This document shows positions 52,975 through 60,303 of a stretch of DNA of 64,000 nucleotides, one piece after another. Below the pieces are notes generated by a model. It had not been told where the DNA came from. It saw nothing but the letters and a program-made list of their open reading frames with translations, and made no database searches. Source of the stretch: JBAZLV01 sp964586075 (GTDB lineage Bacteria; Nitrospirota; UBA9217). The stretch spans positions 1-64,000 of the forward strand of contig CAZPGZ010000006.1 of NCBI GenBank assembly GCA_964586075.1, read 5' to 3'. Within the stretch, counting starts at the first letter, position 1. Each line of letters opens with the position of its first letter. Position numbers and translations under genes: made by a program.

Positions 52975-53949
52975 ATGAGCGAGAAACAGCAACCGGTTGA
53001 TGACCTGATGAATACCGGGACGTTTCAAGACAGGGACGAAGAAAAAGACGAGGCGGAAAAGGGAAGAGACTCTGAGGAAGGACCTTCCGAGCGCGTTTCC
53101 GAAGGCGACTCTCCCCAAAAAGGCCTTGACGCGATCAAATATTACCTGAAAGAAATCCGCAAGACCCCACTTCTTACTTTCGAACAAGAACAGGAATTAG
53201 CAAAACGGATTGAACAAGGCGATCAAGAAGCACGCGCTAAAATGATCGAAGCGAACCTGCGCCTTGTTGTGGCCATTGGGAAAAAATATATCAACCGCGG
53301 CCTGCAATTTTCCGACATCATAGAGGAAGGAAATCTGGGGCTGATCAGGGCCGTCGAAAAGTTCCAGTATCAGAGAGGCTTTAAGTTCAGCACGTACGCT
53401 TCATGGTGGATCAAGCAATCCATTGAGCGGGCAATCGTCAATCAGACGAGGACCATCCGCCTTCCTGTGCACATCGCGGAAATCGTGAATGCTTACCTGC
53501 GTACAATGCGACAGCTTACGCAAACGTTGGGACGTGAACCTTCGCTGGAAGAAATCGCAAAAAAAATGAAGGTCACGGTGGACAAAGTGCGGAGCGTCTC
53601 CCAGGTGGTCCGCGAGACCTATTCGCTGGACATGCTCATCGGAGATCAGGAAGAGGACACCCTTAAAGACATTCTTCAGGACAACAACGCAGTGTCTCCG
53701 GCGAGTTTCTCCGATGAGATCCGGAGACGGGAGCATATTGATGATTGGCTTCAGCAGCTTTCGGTAAGCGAGAAGAAAGTCATCGAATTGAGGTTCGGCT
53801 TGTCGGACGGCGAGCCCAAGACCCTTGATGCAATCGGCAAGGAGTTTGGAATTACCCGAGAGCGAGTCCGCCAGATTGAGACGCAGGCCCTTAATAAGCT
53901 GCGGGTCATTACCAAACGGAAAAAAATAGATCTTGAGGGAATGTTGTAA
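52975..53949 (+). CDS. RpoS-like sigma-70 family factor
   Basis: This 324-aa sigma factor has region 1.2 (LDAIKYYLKEIRKTPLLTFE), region 2 (DIIEEGNLGLIRAVEKFQ, FKFSTYASWWIKQSIERAI), region 3 and region 4 (LRFGLSDGEPKTLDAIGKEF then the helix-turn-helix FGITRERVRQIETQALNKLR). It lacks the long non-conserved region 1.1 of RpoD, and its N-terminus is a short acidic stretch of about 45 residues. Size and region pattern fit the RpoS group seen in deltaproteobacteria. It may be a general stress or stationary-phase sigma; target promoters cannot be inferred. AAGAGGC precedes the ATG. tRNA genes flank it on both sides. Confidence 0.85.
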   Translation: MSEKQQPVDDLMNTGTFQDRDEEKDEAEKGRDSEEGPSERVSEGDSPQKGLDAIKYYLKEIRKTPLLTFEQEQELAKRIEQGDQEARAKMIEANLRLVVAIGKKYINRGLQFSDIIEEGNLGLIRAVEKFQYQRGFKFSTYASWWIKQSIERAIVNQTRTIRLPVHIAEIVNAYLRTMRQLTQTLGREPSLEEIAKKMKVTVDKVRSVSQVVRETYSLDMLIGDQEEDTLKDILQDNNAVSPASFSDEIRRREHIDDWLQQLSVSEKKVIELRFGLSDGEPKTLDAIGKEFGITRERVRQIETQALNKLRVITKRKKIDLEGML

Positions 53950-53985
53950 ACGTTAAATCTTCTGTAGAAACTTCCTTTCACATAT

Positions 53986-54062
53986 GCCCCTGTAGCTCAG
54001 GTGGATAGAGCAGCGGTTTCCTAAACCGCGTGCCGGGTGTTCGAGTCACCCCAGGGGCACCA
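53986..54062 (+). tRNA. tRNA-Arg (anticodon CCT), integration target
   Basis: The acceptor stem is GCCCCTG/CAGGGGC, the D arm GCTC/GAGC, the anticodon stem GCGGT/ACCGC with loop TTCCTAA (anticodon CCT), and the T arm GGGTG-TTCGAGT-CACCC. CCA is encoded. It reads AGG codons. Its 3' part from 54017 on is duplicated at 56132-56181, so the gene is the attachment site of a mobile island and remains intact. Confidence 0.95.
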
Positions 54063-54066
54063 TTAA
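54017..54066 (+). repeat. attL: 50-bp direct repeat, left copy in tRNA-Arg
   Basis: The 50 bases from the anticodon stem of tRNA-Arg through CCA and ATTAA are identical to 56132-56181 and in the same orientation. The bases just outside differ on both sides. This is the classical footprint of site-specific integration at the 3' end of a tRNA gene; this copy keeps the tRNA complete. Confidence 0.9.
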
Positions 54067-54078
54067 ATCAAGCACTTA

Positions 54079-54107
54079 GCTGGTCTTTTTTTAGACCGGC
54101 TTTTTTT
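54079..54107 (+). terminator. Terminator after tRNA-Arg
   Basis: GCTGGTCT (54079-54086) pairs with AGACCGGC (54093-54100), one G-T pair, 6-base T loop, followed by seven T. It lies inside the island, 17 bases after the tRNA. Confidence 0.8.
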
Positions 54108-54269
54108 GTGTACAGTTTTTGTACAGTATTTACTGGACAACTAAAAAATGACAAGTAAAAATTCTTTTAAATTATATAGTTAAGAGGTGTGGCTGCGGTT
54201 TAGGCAACCGTAGCACGTAACTCATAATAATATATAAAGAAAATACATTATAATCTTATATAAAAGATA

Positions 54270-54303
54270 TTGACATCATATGTGATGTCGTTTATGATAT
54301 AAT
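54270..54303 (+). promoter_or_regulatory. hicA promoter with operator palindrome
   Basis: TTGACA (54270-54275), 17-bp spacer, TATGAT (54293-54298). The spacer holds GACATCA-TATG-TGATGTC (54272-54289), a perfect 7-bp inverted repeat with a 4-bp centre, well placed for repression by the ribbon-helix-helix domain of HicB. The start would fall near 54305, the first base of the hicA ATG, so the transcript may be leaderless. Confidence 0.65.
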
Positions 54304-54304
54304 A

Positions 54305-54589
54305 ATGTCACAGCTTAATAAAAAATACCAGAAGATGAAAGATGGGCCAAAATCTGTAACTATTGATGATTTATTAACTGTGATGTGTGGGTTTGGCTTT
54401 TCTGAACGTAGGACCAGTGATAGTTATTATTTTTATCACGAACGACTGGTTGGAAAAAAATTACCAAGAGCGGCTATCCCCCATGGAGGAGAAAGAAAAG
54501 TTAAAAAGCCTTATATAGACGATTGTGTTGAAGCAATAGAACTTCTTCTTGCTCAAGATGCGTTAGAGCAAGAGAATCTGGGAGAATGA
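54305..54589 (+). CDS. hicA: HicA-family toxin variant
   Basis: This 94-aa protein has the HicA dsRBD-like layout: KYQKMKDGPKSVTIDDLL, then CGFGFSERRTSDSYYFYHE, and a C-terminal helix (KKPYIDDCVEAIELLL). HicA toxins usually read SGSHHIF/Y, with the first His as the catalytic residue; here the same place reads SDSYYFY, so that His is Tyr, with one His three residues on. It either uses another residue, has lost RNase activity or acts as a decoy. The hicB gene follows one base after the stop. Confidence 0.7.
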   Translation: MSQLNKKYQKMKDGPKSVTIDDLLTVMCGFGFSERRTSDSYYFYHERLVGKKLPRAAIPHGGERKVKKPYIDDCVEAIELLLAQDALEQENLGE

Positions 54590-54590
54590 A

Positions 54591-55223
54591 ATGAATAAGG
54601 ATATAAATTTTTATAAAAATCTAAAATATCGCATGCTTGTTGAATATGTTCAAGAAGAGAATGCTTATTTTGTTAAATTTCCAGAATTACCTGGTTGTAT
54701 GGCGGATGGTAGTTCGCCGGAAGAAGCGGTGACCAATGCTCTTAAGGTAAAAGATGAATGGCTTGAGGTCGCTCTAGAAACTGGGTGGACTATTCCCGAG
54801 CCAACAACACAGCCTCAGACGAGTGGTCGAATAACCGTGAGAGCTCTTAAATCATTACATAATAGGCTTAATGAACGAGCCGACCAAGAAGGAGTTAGTC
54901 TGAATCAGTTGATTCAAACTTACTTGGCACAAGGACTAGAGCGTTCTTCATTTGAGTCGCGAATAGATCAAAAAATAAGCGAACTTGACAACCGCATCAG
55001 TATGTTACAACAGAGCGGTCCAAGACCTCAGGCACACATGGTATTGGTGTCTGGCTCATTTTCTGGAAAAACATGGAAAGGTCTTGTGCAGCGTTCGCAG
55101 ATTGCTAATACGGGATTTTCTTCAGAAGAACTTTTTGGTGCTGCATTGCCATCTGAGAATATACCTGTTGCCAATGAAGAAATGGCTCCAGTCGCTAGCC
55201 GTAGTTTAATAGGAGGAAGATAA
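54591..55223 (+). CDS. hicB: HicB-family antitoxin with C-terminal extension
   Basis: This 210-aa protein begins with the HicB domain (YFVKFPELPGCMADGSSPEE), followed by a ribbon-helix-helix DNA-binding segment (about 82-118, GRITVRALKSLHNRLNERAD) and a short coiled coil (about 122-141, KISELDNRISMLQQ). About 65 extra residues at the end have no recognised domain. Typical HicB proteins are 65-150 aa. It should neutralise HicA and repress the operon through the palindrome at 54272-54289. Its TAA shares a base with the next ATG. Confidence 0.8.
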   Translation: MNKDINFYKNLKYRMLVEYVQEENAYFVKFPELPGCMADGSSPEEAVTNALKVKDEWLEVALETGWTIPEPTTQPQTSGRITVRALKSLHNRLNERADQEGVSLNQLIQTYLAQGLERSSFESRIDQKISELDNRISMLQQSGPRPQAHMVLVSGSFSGKTWKGLVQRSQIANTGFSSEELFGAALPSENIPVANEEMAPVASRSLIGGR

Positions 55224-55942
55224 TGCATGATATTACACAACTCTCAGTTTTAGAGAGAAGATTATTTGAACAAGATATTATTCCTTTTAGGGAACTCATT
55301 ACTGCTACAAATATCAAAAAGATTGACGACGTATTTATTTTTAAAGAAGTCGAAATGGCAGAAGATACTAATCACAATGTATCTATGGTAAAAATGAAGA
55401 CAGGAGAATTCAAATTTGAGAATAAAGTTTATCCTGTTGATCATTTAGTCATTGATTCACGATCTATTTCTTTTACTATTTTTGCAGAATCAGATATTGC
55501 AAGTAAATTTTATCTCGAAGTTGCCCGTTTCCTGGATGAATTTTCAACACAAGGAAAATTCAAAGAAGATAGCTATATAGTTAAAACTACGCAAACAACT
55601 AGTTCAGCTACTTTAGATTTTAACTTTAATGCGCTTATCTCAGAGAAGTTTTCTAATTTTTTGTCAGATGATATAACAAAAATTTGTGCTTCAGCAGTCG
55701 ATAATAAAGCCAAAGTTGAAATAATTCCAAAATCATTTGCGTTTAGTGTTAATTATAGCGATTTGGATAAATCTCTTGTAGACAAAAAAGTTGGTATTAG
55801 TTGGAAGCAATTGGTTATTGAGCCACGCATGGGAACGAATATAAATGATAGAGTTTATTATATTTCGACCCCTACTGATTCTATAACACATAAACTGTTA
55901 ATTGGAAAACTTGAAAATATATTTAAAAAAAATCGTCTATAA
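55223..55942 (+). CDS. Unknown protein coupled to hicB
   Basis: This 239-aa protein is soluble, without signal peptide or membrane helix. It looks like an alternating alpha/beta protein, with segments HLVIDSRSISFTIFAESDI and VGISWKQLVIEPRMGTNIND. I do not recognise a family. Its ATG overlaps the hicB stop (TAATG), so it is made with HicB. AT-rich codon use equals that of its island neighbours and differs from the host genes outside. Possible roles are a third toxin-antitoxin component, a target protein or unrelated cargo; none is supported by a motif. Confidence 0.75.
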   Translation: MHDITQLSVLERRLFEQDIIPFRELITATNIKKIDDVFIFKEVEMAEDTNHNVSMVKMKTGEFKFENKVYPVDHLVIDSRSISFTIFAESDIASKFYLEVARFLDEFSTQGKFKEDSYIVKTTQTTSSATLDFNFNALISEKFSNFLSDDITKICASAVDNKAKVEIIPKSFAFSVNYSDLDKSLVDKKVGISWKQLVIEPRMGTNINDRVYYISTPTDSITHKLLIGKLENIFKKNRL

Positions 55943-56131
55943 GCATCTTTCTGTTTTTTATATGATTATAATAATATGCTCTTATTTGAGTATTGTTTTG
56001 TGAGATATGGCTAGCAAGTTGTCAAGTTGTGTACAGGAAATGATCAGTAAAAGTGCTCCGATTAGCCATGTTTTTTGAGTTTTATTGATGTTGTCACTTA
56101 ATAATTTCAAATAGTTATAAGTATAAACACA
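55943..56131. other. Island right-end non-coding region
   Basis: AT-rich DNA between the unknown gene and attR. It contains one further TGTACA word (about 56026), like those near attL. No promoter, terminator or ORF of note was recognised. Confidence 0.5.
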
Positions 56132-56181
56132 TTTCCTAAACCGCGTGCCGGGTGTTCGAGTCACCCCAGGGGCACCATTAA
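56132..56181 (+). repeat. attR: 50-bp direct repeat, right copy
   Basis: Identical to 54017-54066. It holds the 3' part of tRNA-Arg(CCT) from the anticodon stem on, without a 5' half, so it is a remnant and not a functional tRNA gene. It marks the right end of the island. Confidence 0.9.
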
Positions 56182-56397
56182 TTTCAGTAACACACCTTCC
56201 TGTTGCAGATCGCATTTTTAATATTCTTTTATGCATATAGTTGACTCTGCATCGTAAAAACATTACACTATAGTCGTATATGGCTGTTTCCCAGGTTCTC
56301 GAAAAAGTAAATATGCTGTGAGAGTAGTGCACAACTATAAATTTAAACAGTAAGATCGTTCAGCATATATCATAAGGGTACCAAGTGAGGCCATGTC

Positions 56398-57105
56398 ATG
56401 CGGGATATGAGAAAATACAAAAGATTCAAACTGGATTTAATCGATCTGCGCAGCAGATTAAGCTTGGTTGGGGAAGTGAATATTGTTGATATCAGTCCGG
56501 CTGGAGTGAAATTAACGGTTGATAGGACACTCAATATTGGGAAAGAGTGTTTGCTGATATTAGGGCATGAAGAAAAACATGTCAATGTAAAAGGCGTTGT
56601 GGTGCGTTCTGAATTAAGCCGCATGGAAGAACGAGCAGACGGAGAACAAACAACTATTTACTCGTTGGCAATATCGTTTAAAGATGAACCAACAGGCACG
56701 ATCAATGCTTTTCTTGATTCAATCGAAGACAATAAAAAAATATATGTGCCGGAAGATGAAGGTTGGTTCTATCGCGATATCAGCTTTCATATCACAACCC
56801 CCGGCGAGAAAGTTTTGAAGCTGCCTGAGCAATTCGGTGTCAAGGAAATCAGCAAAAGCGGCGTTATTATTCAAACGGATCACAAATTGAATATAGACAG
56901 CATGGTTCTTATAGAGTTGTCACTTTCTGCGTATGGTGCGGTAAGCCTTATGGGAAAAATTGTTTCATGTCGATTGGTTCAGGATATGATGCCTGCTCAT
57001 TATGATATCGGAGTGGAATTCCCGGAACTTACAGAACTGGACAGGCTGTTGCTTGACAAATTAATCGAGCGTGTTAAAGAATACGAAAAATATCAGGGTT
57101 TGTAG
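56398..57105 (+). CDS. Tandem PilZ-like domain protein
   Basis: This 235-aa protein appears to hold two PilZ-type beta barrels. The first (about 3-115) has RKYKRFKLDL and VDISPAGVKL, equivalent to the c-di-GMP motifs RxxxR and D/NxSxxG. The second (about 120-220) has VKEISKSGVIIQT and IGVEFPELTE but no clear RxxxR, so it may not bind ligand. It probably responds to cyclic di-GMP; the output is unknown. The start at 56398 precedes a second ATG at 56407. It lies just outside the island. Confidence 0.75.
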   Translation: MRDMRKYKRFKLDLIDLRSRLSLVGEVNIVDISPAGVKLTVDRTLNIGKECLLILGHEEKHVNVKGVVVRSELSRMEERADGEQTTIYSLAISFKDEPTGTINAFLDSIEDNKKIYVPEDEGWFYRDISFHITTPGEKVLKLPEQFGVKEISKSGVIIQTDHKLNIDSMVLIELSLSAYGAVSLMGKIVSCRLVQDMMPAHYDIGVEFPELTELDRLLLDKLIERVKEYEKYQGL

Positions 57106-57488
57106 AGATTTTATTAGAAGTGGAGGCAACCTAAGGCTGCTGGTCCGTTATATTGCCTTAAAAATGGATATGACTTGCAGCACGAGAGTATAATTTAAAA
57201 CGCAAACAGCGATGTTTCAGCCTTAATTTATCGATGTAGATTTCAAATTACCTGATAATCATTTATTATGTTACTGTTTGGTGCATTTAAAAATATTGTG
57301 TTTTTTTGGCGCAGCTAAAATTTTCTTTAACTTGCATTCAAGATACGAGCCTGATCCATGCTTTTATATGATTATACGGCAGCTCATGTAACCAAGAGTC
57401 AAATTCAATCCCTGTAACAGAGAATTCTCCGACGCCTGTCGGGAGAGGAATATCGTAAGTTGCGGGCAGATATTTTAGGGAGGAAAAA
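57106..57488. other. Intergenic region, 383 bp
   Basis: AT-rich sequence between the PilZ-like and flavodoxin-like genes. A weak hairpin (CTCCGAC with GTCGGGAG, about 57427-57445) lies 45 bases before the flavodoxin gene. No convincing promoter, RNA gene or repeat was seen. Confidence 0.4.
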
Positions 57489-57980
57489 ATGAAGGTTTTG
57501 GTAGCGTATTATTCAGAAACAGGCAATACAAAAAAACTTGCCCAGGCGATATATGACAGCCTCGTTGTTGACAAGGAAATTAAACCTGTTGAGGAAGTAA
57601 AAAATACCGACGGATACAGTCTTGTTTTTTACGGTTTTCCGGTTCATGCCCACAGTGTGCCGGTAAAGGCGATGAATTTTATAACTCGTCTGCCTCAAGG
57701 CCAAAAGGTGGCTTTTTTCTCCACTCACGGTTCTCAGCGCGGCGGTATGTTGCCGAAGCAGGCATTCGAGCATGCAGCCAGCCTTGCCGTAAAAGCAAAT
57801 ATCCTGGGTCATTTTGGCTGTCGCGGGCAGGTTAAATCAGAGCTGATTGATGCTCTGATAAAGGGGCTTGAGCATAAAGCGTGGGCTGAAGAAGCTCAAA
57901 GTGCCTCGGGCCATCCGGATGAGCATGATTTAACCGATGTTAAAAAATTTGCGACACAAATAATATCGGAACTCCGATGA
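57489..57980 (+). CDS. Flavodoxin-family protein
   Basis: This 163-aa protein starts with MKVLVAYYSETGNTKKLAQA, the FMN phosphate-binding loop (SxTGNT) of flavodoxins. YGFPVHAHSVP and FFSTHGSQRGG are the flavin-flanking loops. It is an electron carrier or small flavin reductase. TAGGGAGG precedes the ATG. It is a single-gene unit between AT-rich gaps. Confidence 0.87.
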   Translation: MKVLVAYYSETGNTKKLAQAIYDSLVVDKEIKPVEEVKNTDGYSLVFYGFPVHAHSVPVKAMNFITRLPQGQKVAFFSTHGSQRGGMLPKQAFEHAASLAVKANILGHFGCRGQVKSELIDALIKGLEHKAWAEEAQSASGHPDEHDLTDVKKFATQIISELR

Positions 57981-58202
57981 CACTACAATCTGTACATTTA
58001 TTGCGCAGGATGATATCGACAGATTTGGCTGACAGTCTATTGTAATTTTATAATAGTTCGTTAAGAACTTGGACAGATGGCGGAGAATTTTTTTTGAGTG
58101 CATGGCATCAAACCGGAGGTTTGACGCATCAGAAGATCATTTACGTCGGACTGCTGGATAGCATTTTATTTGCCGGTATTTTTTGAGCAGGAATCTCCTG
58201 AT

Positions 58203-58607
58203 ATGCCTATCTTCGTTAATTTTTCAAAAGACGGAACGAGAGTTGAATTCATCTCTGAAGGAATTGTGACAGGAGATGAAATTATAGAAACGAACAAGAA
58301 AATTTATACCCGAAATAGTCTCGCCCGATTAAAATACAAAATCATTGATAGAACAGCTTGTACGGACTACAGGGTAACTTCAGAAGACGTCTTGGCCATT
58401 GCGAATCAGGACAAAGCGGCCGCAAAAATTAATCCTCATATCGTTGTTCTTCTTATTTCAACAACGCCTGTCCAATATGGCATGAGCAGAATGTGGCAGG
58501 CGTATACAAATGAAACAGGATTTCATCCTGAAATATTCACGGACCGTGAATCTGCCGATGCGTGGTTGAATGCACACCTCCATCGACAGAGCGATACTGC
58601 CGGATAA
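58203..58607 (+). CDS. Small cytosolic protein of unknown function, STAS/SpoIIAA-like fold possible
   Basis: This protein of about 134 aa starts MPIFVNFSKDGTRVEF, preceded by AGGAATCTCC. The longer frame from 58170 adds 11 residues without a ribosome binding site. The alternating beta-alpha pattern (YKIIDRTACTDYRVTSEDVL, NPHIVVLLISTTPVQYG) resembles small STAS- or SpoIIAA-like domains, but no motif is decisive. A strong terminator follows. Confidence 0.65.
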   Translation: MPIFVNFSKDGTRVEFISEGIVTGDEIIETNKKIYTRNSLARLKYKIIDRTACTDYRVTSEDVLAIANQDKAAAKINPHIVVLLISTTPVQYGMSRMWQAYTNETGFHPEIFTDRESADAWLNAHLHRQSDTAG

Positions 58608-58661
58608 TAACCTGGTTTTTTACGGTTTATTTGGAATAACGTTAAGAGAGGTGATTGCCGA

Positions 58662-58700
58662 AAGAAGGCTGGATAAACTATCCAGCCTTCTTTTTATTTT
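58662..58700 (+). terminator. Strong rho-independent terminator
   Basis: AAGAAGGCTGGAT (58662-58674) pairs perfectly with ATCCAGCCTTCTT (58680-58692) around a 5-base loop, followed by TTTATTTTTAT. Confidence 0.9.
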
Positions 58701-58863
58701 TATCCGGGAGCGGGCGGGAAAAATTATATAACCAAAAAAATTTGACAAAATGTAATAAGTATGCTAAAAAAGCACTCTTCGTTTCTTATATAAATATGTG
58801 CTAAAGTTTTTATATTCGAATTAATCATAAAATCATATTAATTCCTTGTAAGGTGAAGAGAGA

Positions 58864-59907
58864 ATGAGTCAATCAGGCCACACAAATGCCGATTCTGATC
58901 TGGGTAGCATGCACACAAGCCCAAAAGACGCTCAGTACAGATTGCTTGTCGATTACTGCTCAGATCTAATCTGGAACATGAACCCTAACGGCATTTTCCT
59001 TGATCTCTCAAAATCTTGGAAGAGAGTCACCGGTTACGAACCAACATCCCTAGTCGGGACATCGTTCGTGCCGCTGGTCCATCCTGATGACGTCACGGCT
59101 TGTCTCCAGTATCTCCAGAACGTGATTACTTCCCGTGAAGTATTGCATAGTCCTGAATATCGGGTGAAGCATTCAGACGGTACATGGCATTGGCATTTCG
59201 GAACCGGCACCCCTGTAATTAATCCCTATGGCGAATCAGTGTCCATGGTCGGCATTTCCAGAGATATAACGGAACCAAAACTGAAGGAAGAAGCGTTGCG
59301 CAAGAATGAACGCTTATACCGGTTTCTTTCTGAGAACACTTCTGATGTGGTCTGGCAGCAGGACGCCAAGATGCGTTTTACCTATCTCAATGATGCCGCT
59401 GCGAATTTTAGCGGTTATTCCATACAAGAAATCCTTGGACGCAGCTCACTTGATTTCTTTACGGCGGAAGGCAGGGAGATTGTTCGTCAAGTTTTTACTT
59501 GCCGCAGAGAAATGGAAGGAAGAGGCGAAGGCCATAAAACCATTATCTTCGAAGCTCCGCAAATCCGGAAAGACGGAAGCACGTTTTGGACAGAAATTGC
59601 CACGACACCCATTTATGACGATGCGGGAACAATTGTCGGCTTCAACGGCATAACACGGAACATAGACAAACGTAAACAGGCAGAGGCGGAGCGGGAGCGC
59701 TTGATTGCGGAACTGCAAGCCACCTTGACAAGAGTCAAACAATTGGAAGGCATATTGCGCATTTGTGCAAACTGTAAAAAAATCTGTGATGACACCGGGA
59801 ATTGGCACCCAATAGAGACGTATATCCAAAGGCATTCAGATGCAGATTTCAGCCATGGCATCTGCCCTGATTGCCAGAAAAAATTGTATCCAGATTTCAA
59901 GAAATAA
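58864..59907 (+). CDS. Two-PAS sensor with Cys-rich C-terminal domain, no kinase
   Basis: This 347-aa protein has two PAS/PAC modules (about 22-145 and 150-275). Typical segments are DYCSDLIWNMNPNGIFLDLS, EYRVKHSDGTWHWHFGTG, NTSDVVWQQDAKMRFTYLND and VGFNGITRNIDKRKQAE. A coiled coil leads into a C-terminal domain with CANCKKI and CPDCQKK, four Cys that probably bind zinc. No His kinase, GGDEF or EAL domain follows, although the C-terminal type is known after PAS in several bacteria. It should sense a small ligand or redox state. AAGGTGAAGAGAG precedes the ATG. Confidence 0.8.
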   Translation: MSQSGHTNADSDLGSMHTSPKDAQYRLLVDYCSDLIWNMNPNGIFLDLSKSWKRVTGYEPTSLVGTSFVPLVHPDDVTACLQYLQNVITSREVLHSPEYRVKHSDGTWHWHFGTGTPVINPYGESVSMVGISRDITEPKLKEEALRKNERLYRFLSENTSDVVWQQDAKMRFTYLNDAAANFSGYSIQEILGRSSLDFFTAEGREIVRQVFTCRREMEGRGEGHKTIIFEAPQIRKDGSTFWTEIATTPIYDDAGTIVGFNGITRNIDKRKQAEAERERLIAELQATLTRVKQLEGILRICANCKKICDDTGNWHPIETYIQRHSDADFSHGICPDCQKKLYPDFKK

Positions 59908-60303
59908 TTTTATTAGTCACTCTTTTCCGAGCCGAACGCTCTCCTCGACCCTGTTACTTATTATACTTTCCCGCCTTTTATTCCGAATCGTGTCCTGTTT
60001 TGCGTACCAAGAGGAGCACTGCGTCAATGTAATTTGATGCGGCGGAAAAACGGTTTTTTCAGTGAAATGCACAGCAGGGGCATTGATGGCAGGTTCACAA
60101 AGCCTCAAGGTTTTGTTAATTTACTGGAATTTTGACATCATTGCGTGTATAATCTCTTGCTATTTCAGCAACGAGGGTGACTAACGGCTTTTTGGCGCAG
60201 TCTCGCTGACAACTGCATCGTTTACATTAGTACAACGCGTAAGATCATTCGAGAATCTGGCTTAACTTGACCCGCATAGCGTGCGGGGTGCATACTTATC
60301 AAT
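59908..60303. other. Intergenic region, 396 bp
   Basis: No gene is supported here. TATAAT at 60148-60153 lies only 10 bp after TTGACA, too close to pair. Just before the next ATG is a hairpin CCCGCA/TGCGGG (60271-60276 with 60282-60287). Its right arm overlaps the only ribosome-binding-like sequence (GCGGGGTG), so it could limit translation. Confidence 0.4.

Larger units (their letters stand above)
54017..56181 (+). mobile_element. Mini genomic island in tRNA-Arg, hicAB-containing, no integrase
   Basis: The segment between the two 50-bp repeats (2,115 bp repeat to repeat) is clearly more AT-rich than its flanks and carries three genes: a HicA-like toxin, a HicB-like antitoxin and a coupled gene of unknown function. 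TGTACA words at 54109 and 54120 just inside attL are typical of DNA next to integrase sites. No integrase gene is present, so the element is either a relic of a larger island or a satellite moved by another element's integrase. Confidence 0.8.

Noticed and set aside
54298..54303. TATAAT as alternative -10 for hicA
   Set aside because: It is 22 bp from TTGACA and would place the start inside the coding region; TATGAT at 17 bp is better.
55982..56332. Minus-strand frame of 116 aa containing GVTRTPGTRFRK
   Set aside because: It reads the antisense of the tRNA-Arg remnant. This peptide is a well-known artefact of translating tRNA 3' ends; no ribosome binding site or family supports it.
60132..60153. 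TTGACA followed by TATAAT
   Set aside because: The spacer is only 10 bp, far from the 16-18 bp needed for sigma-70.
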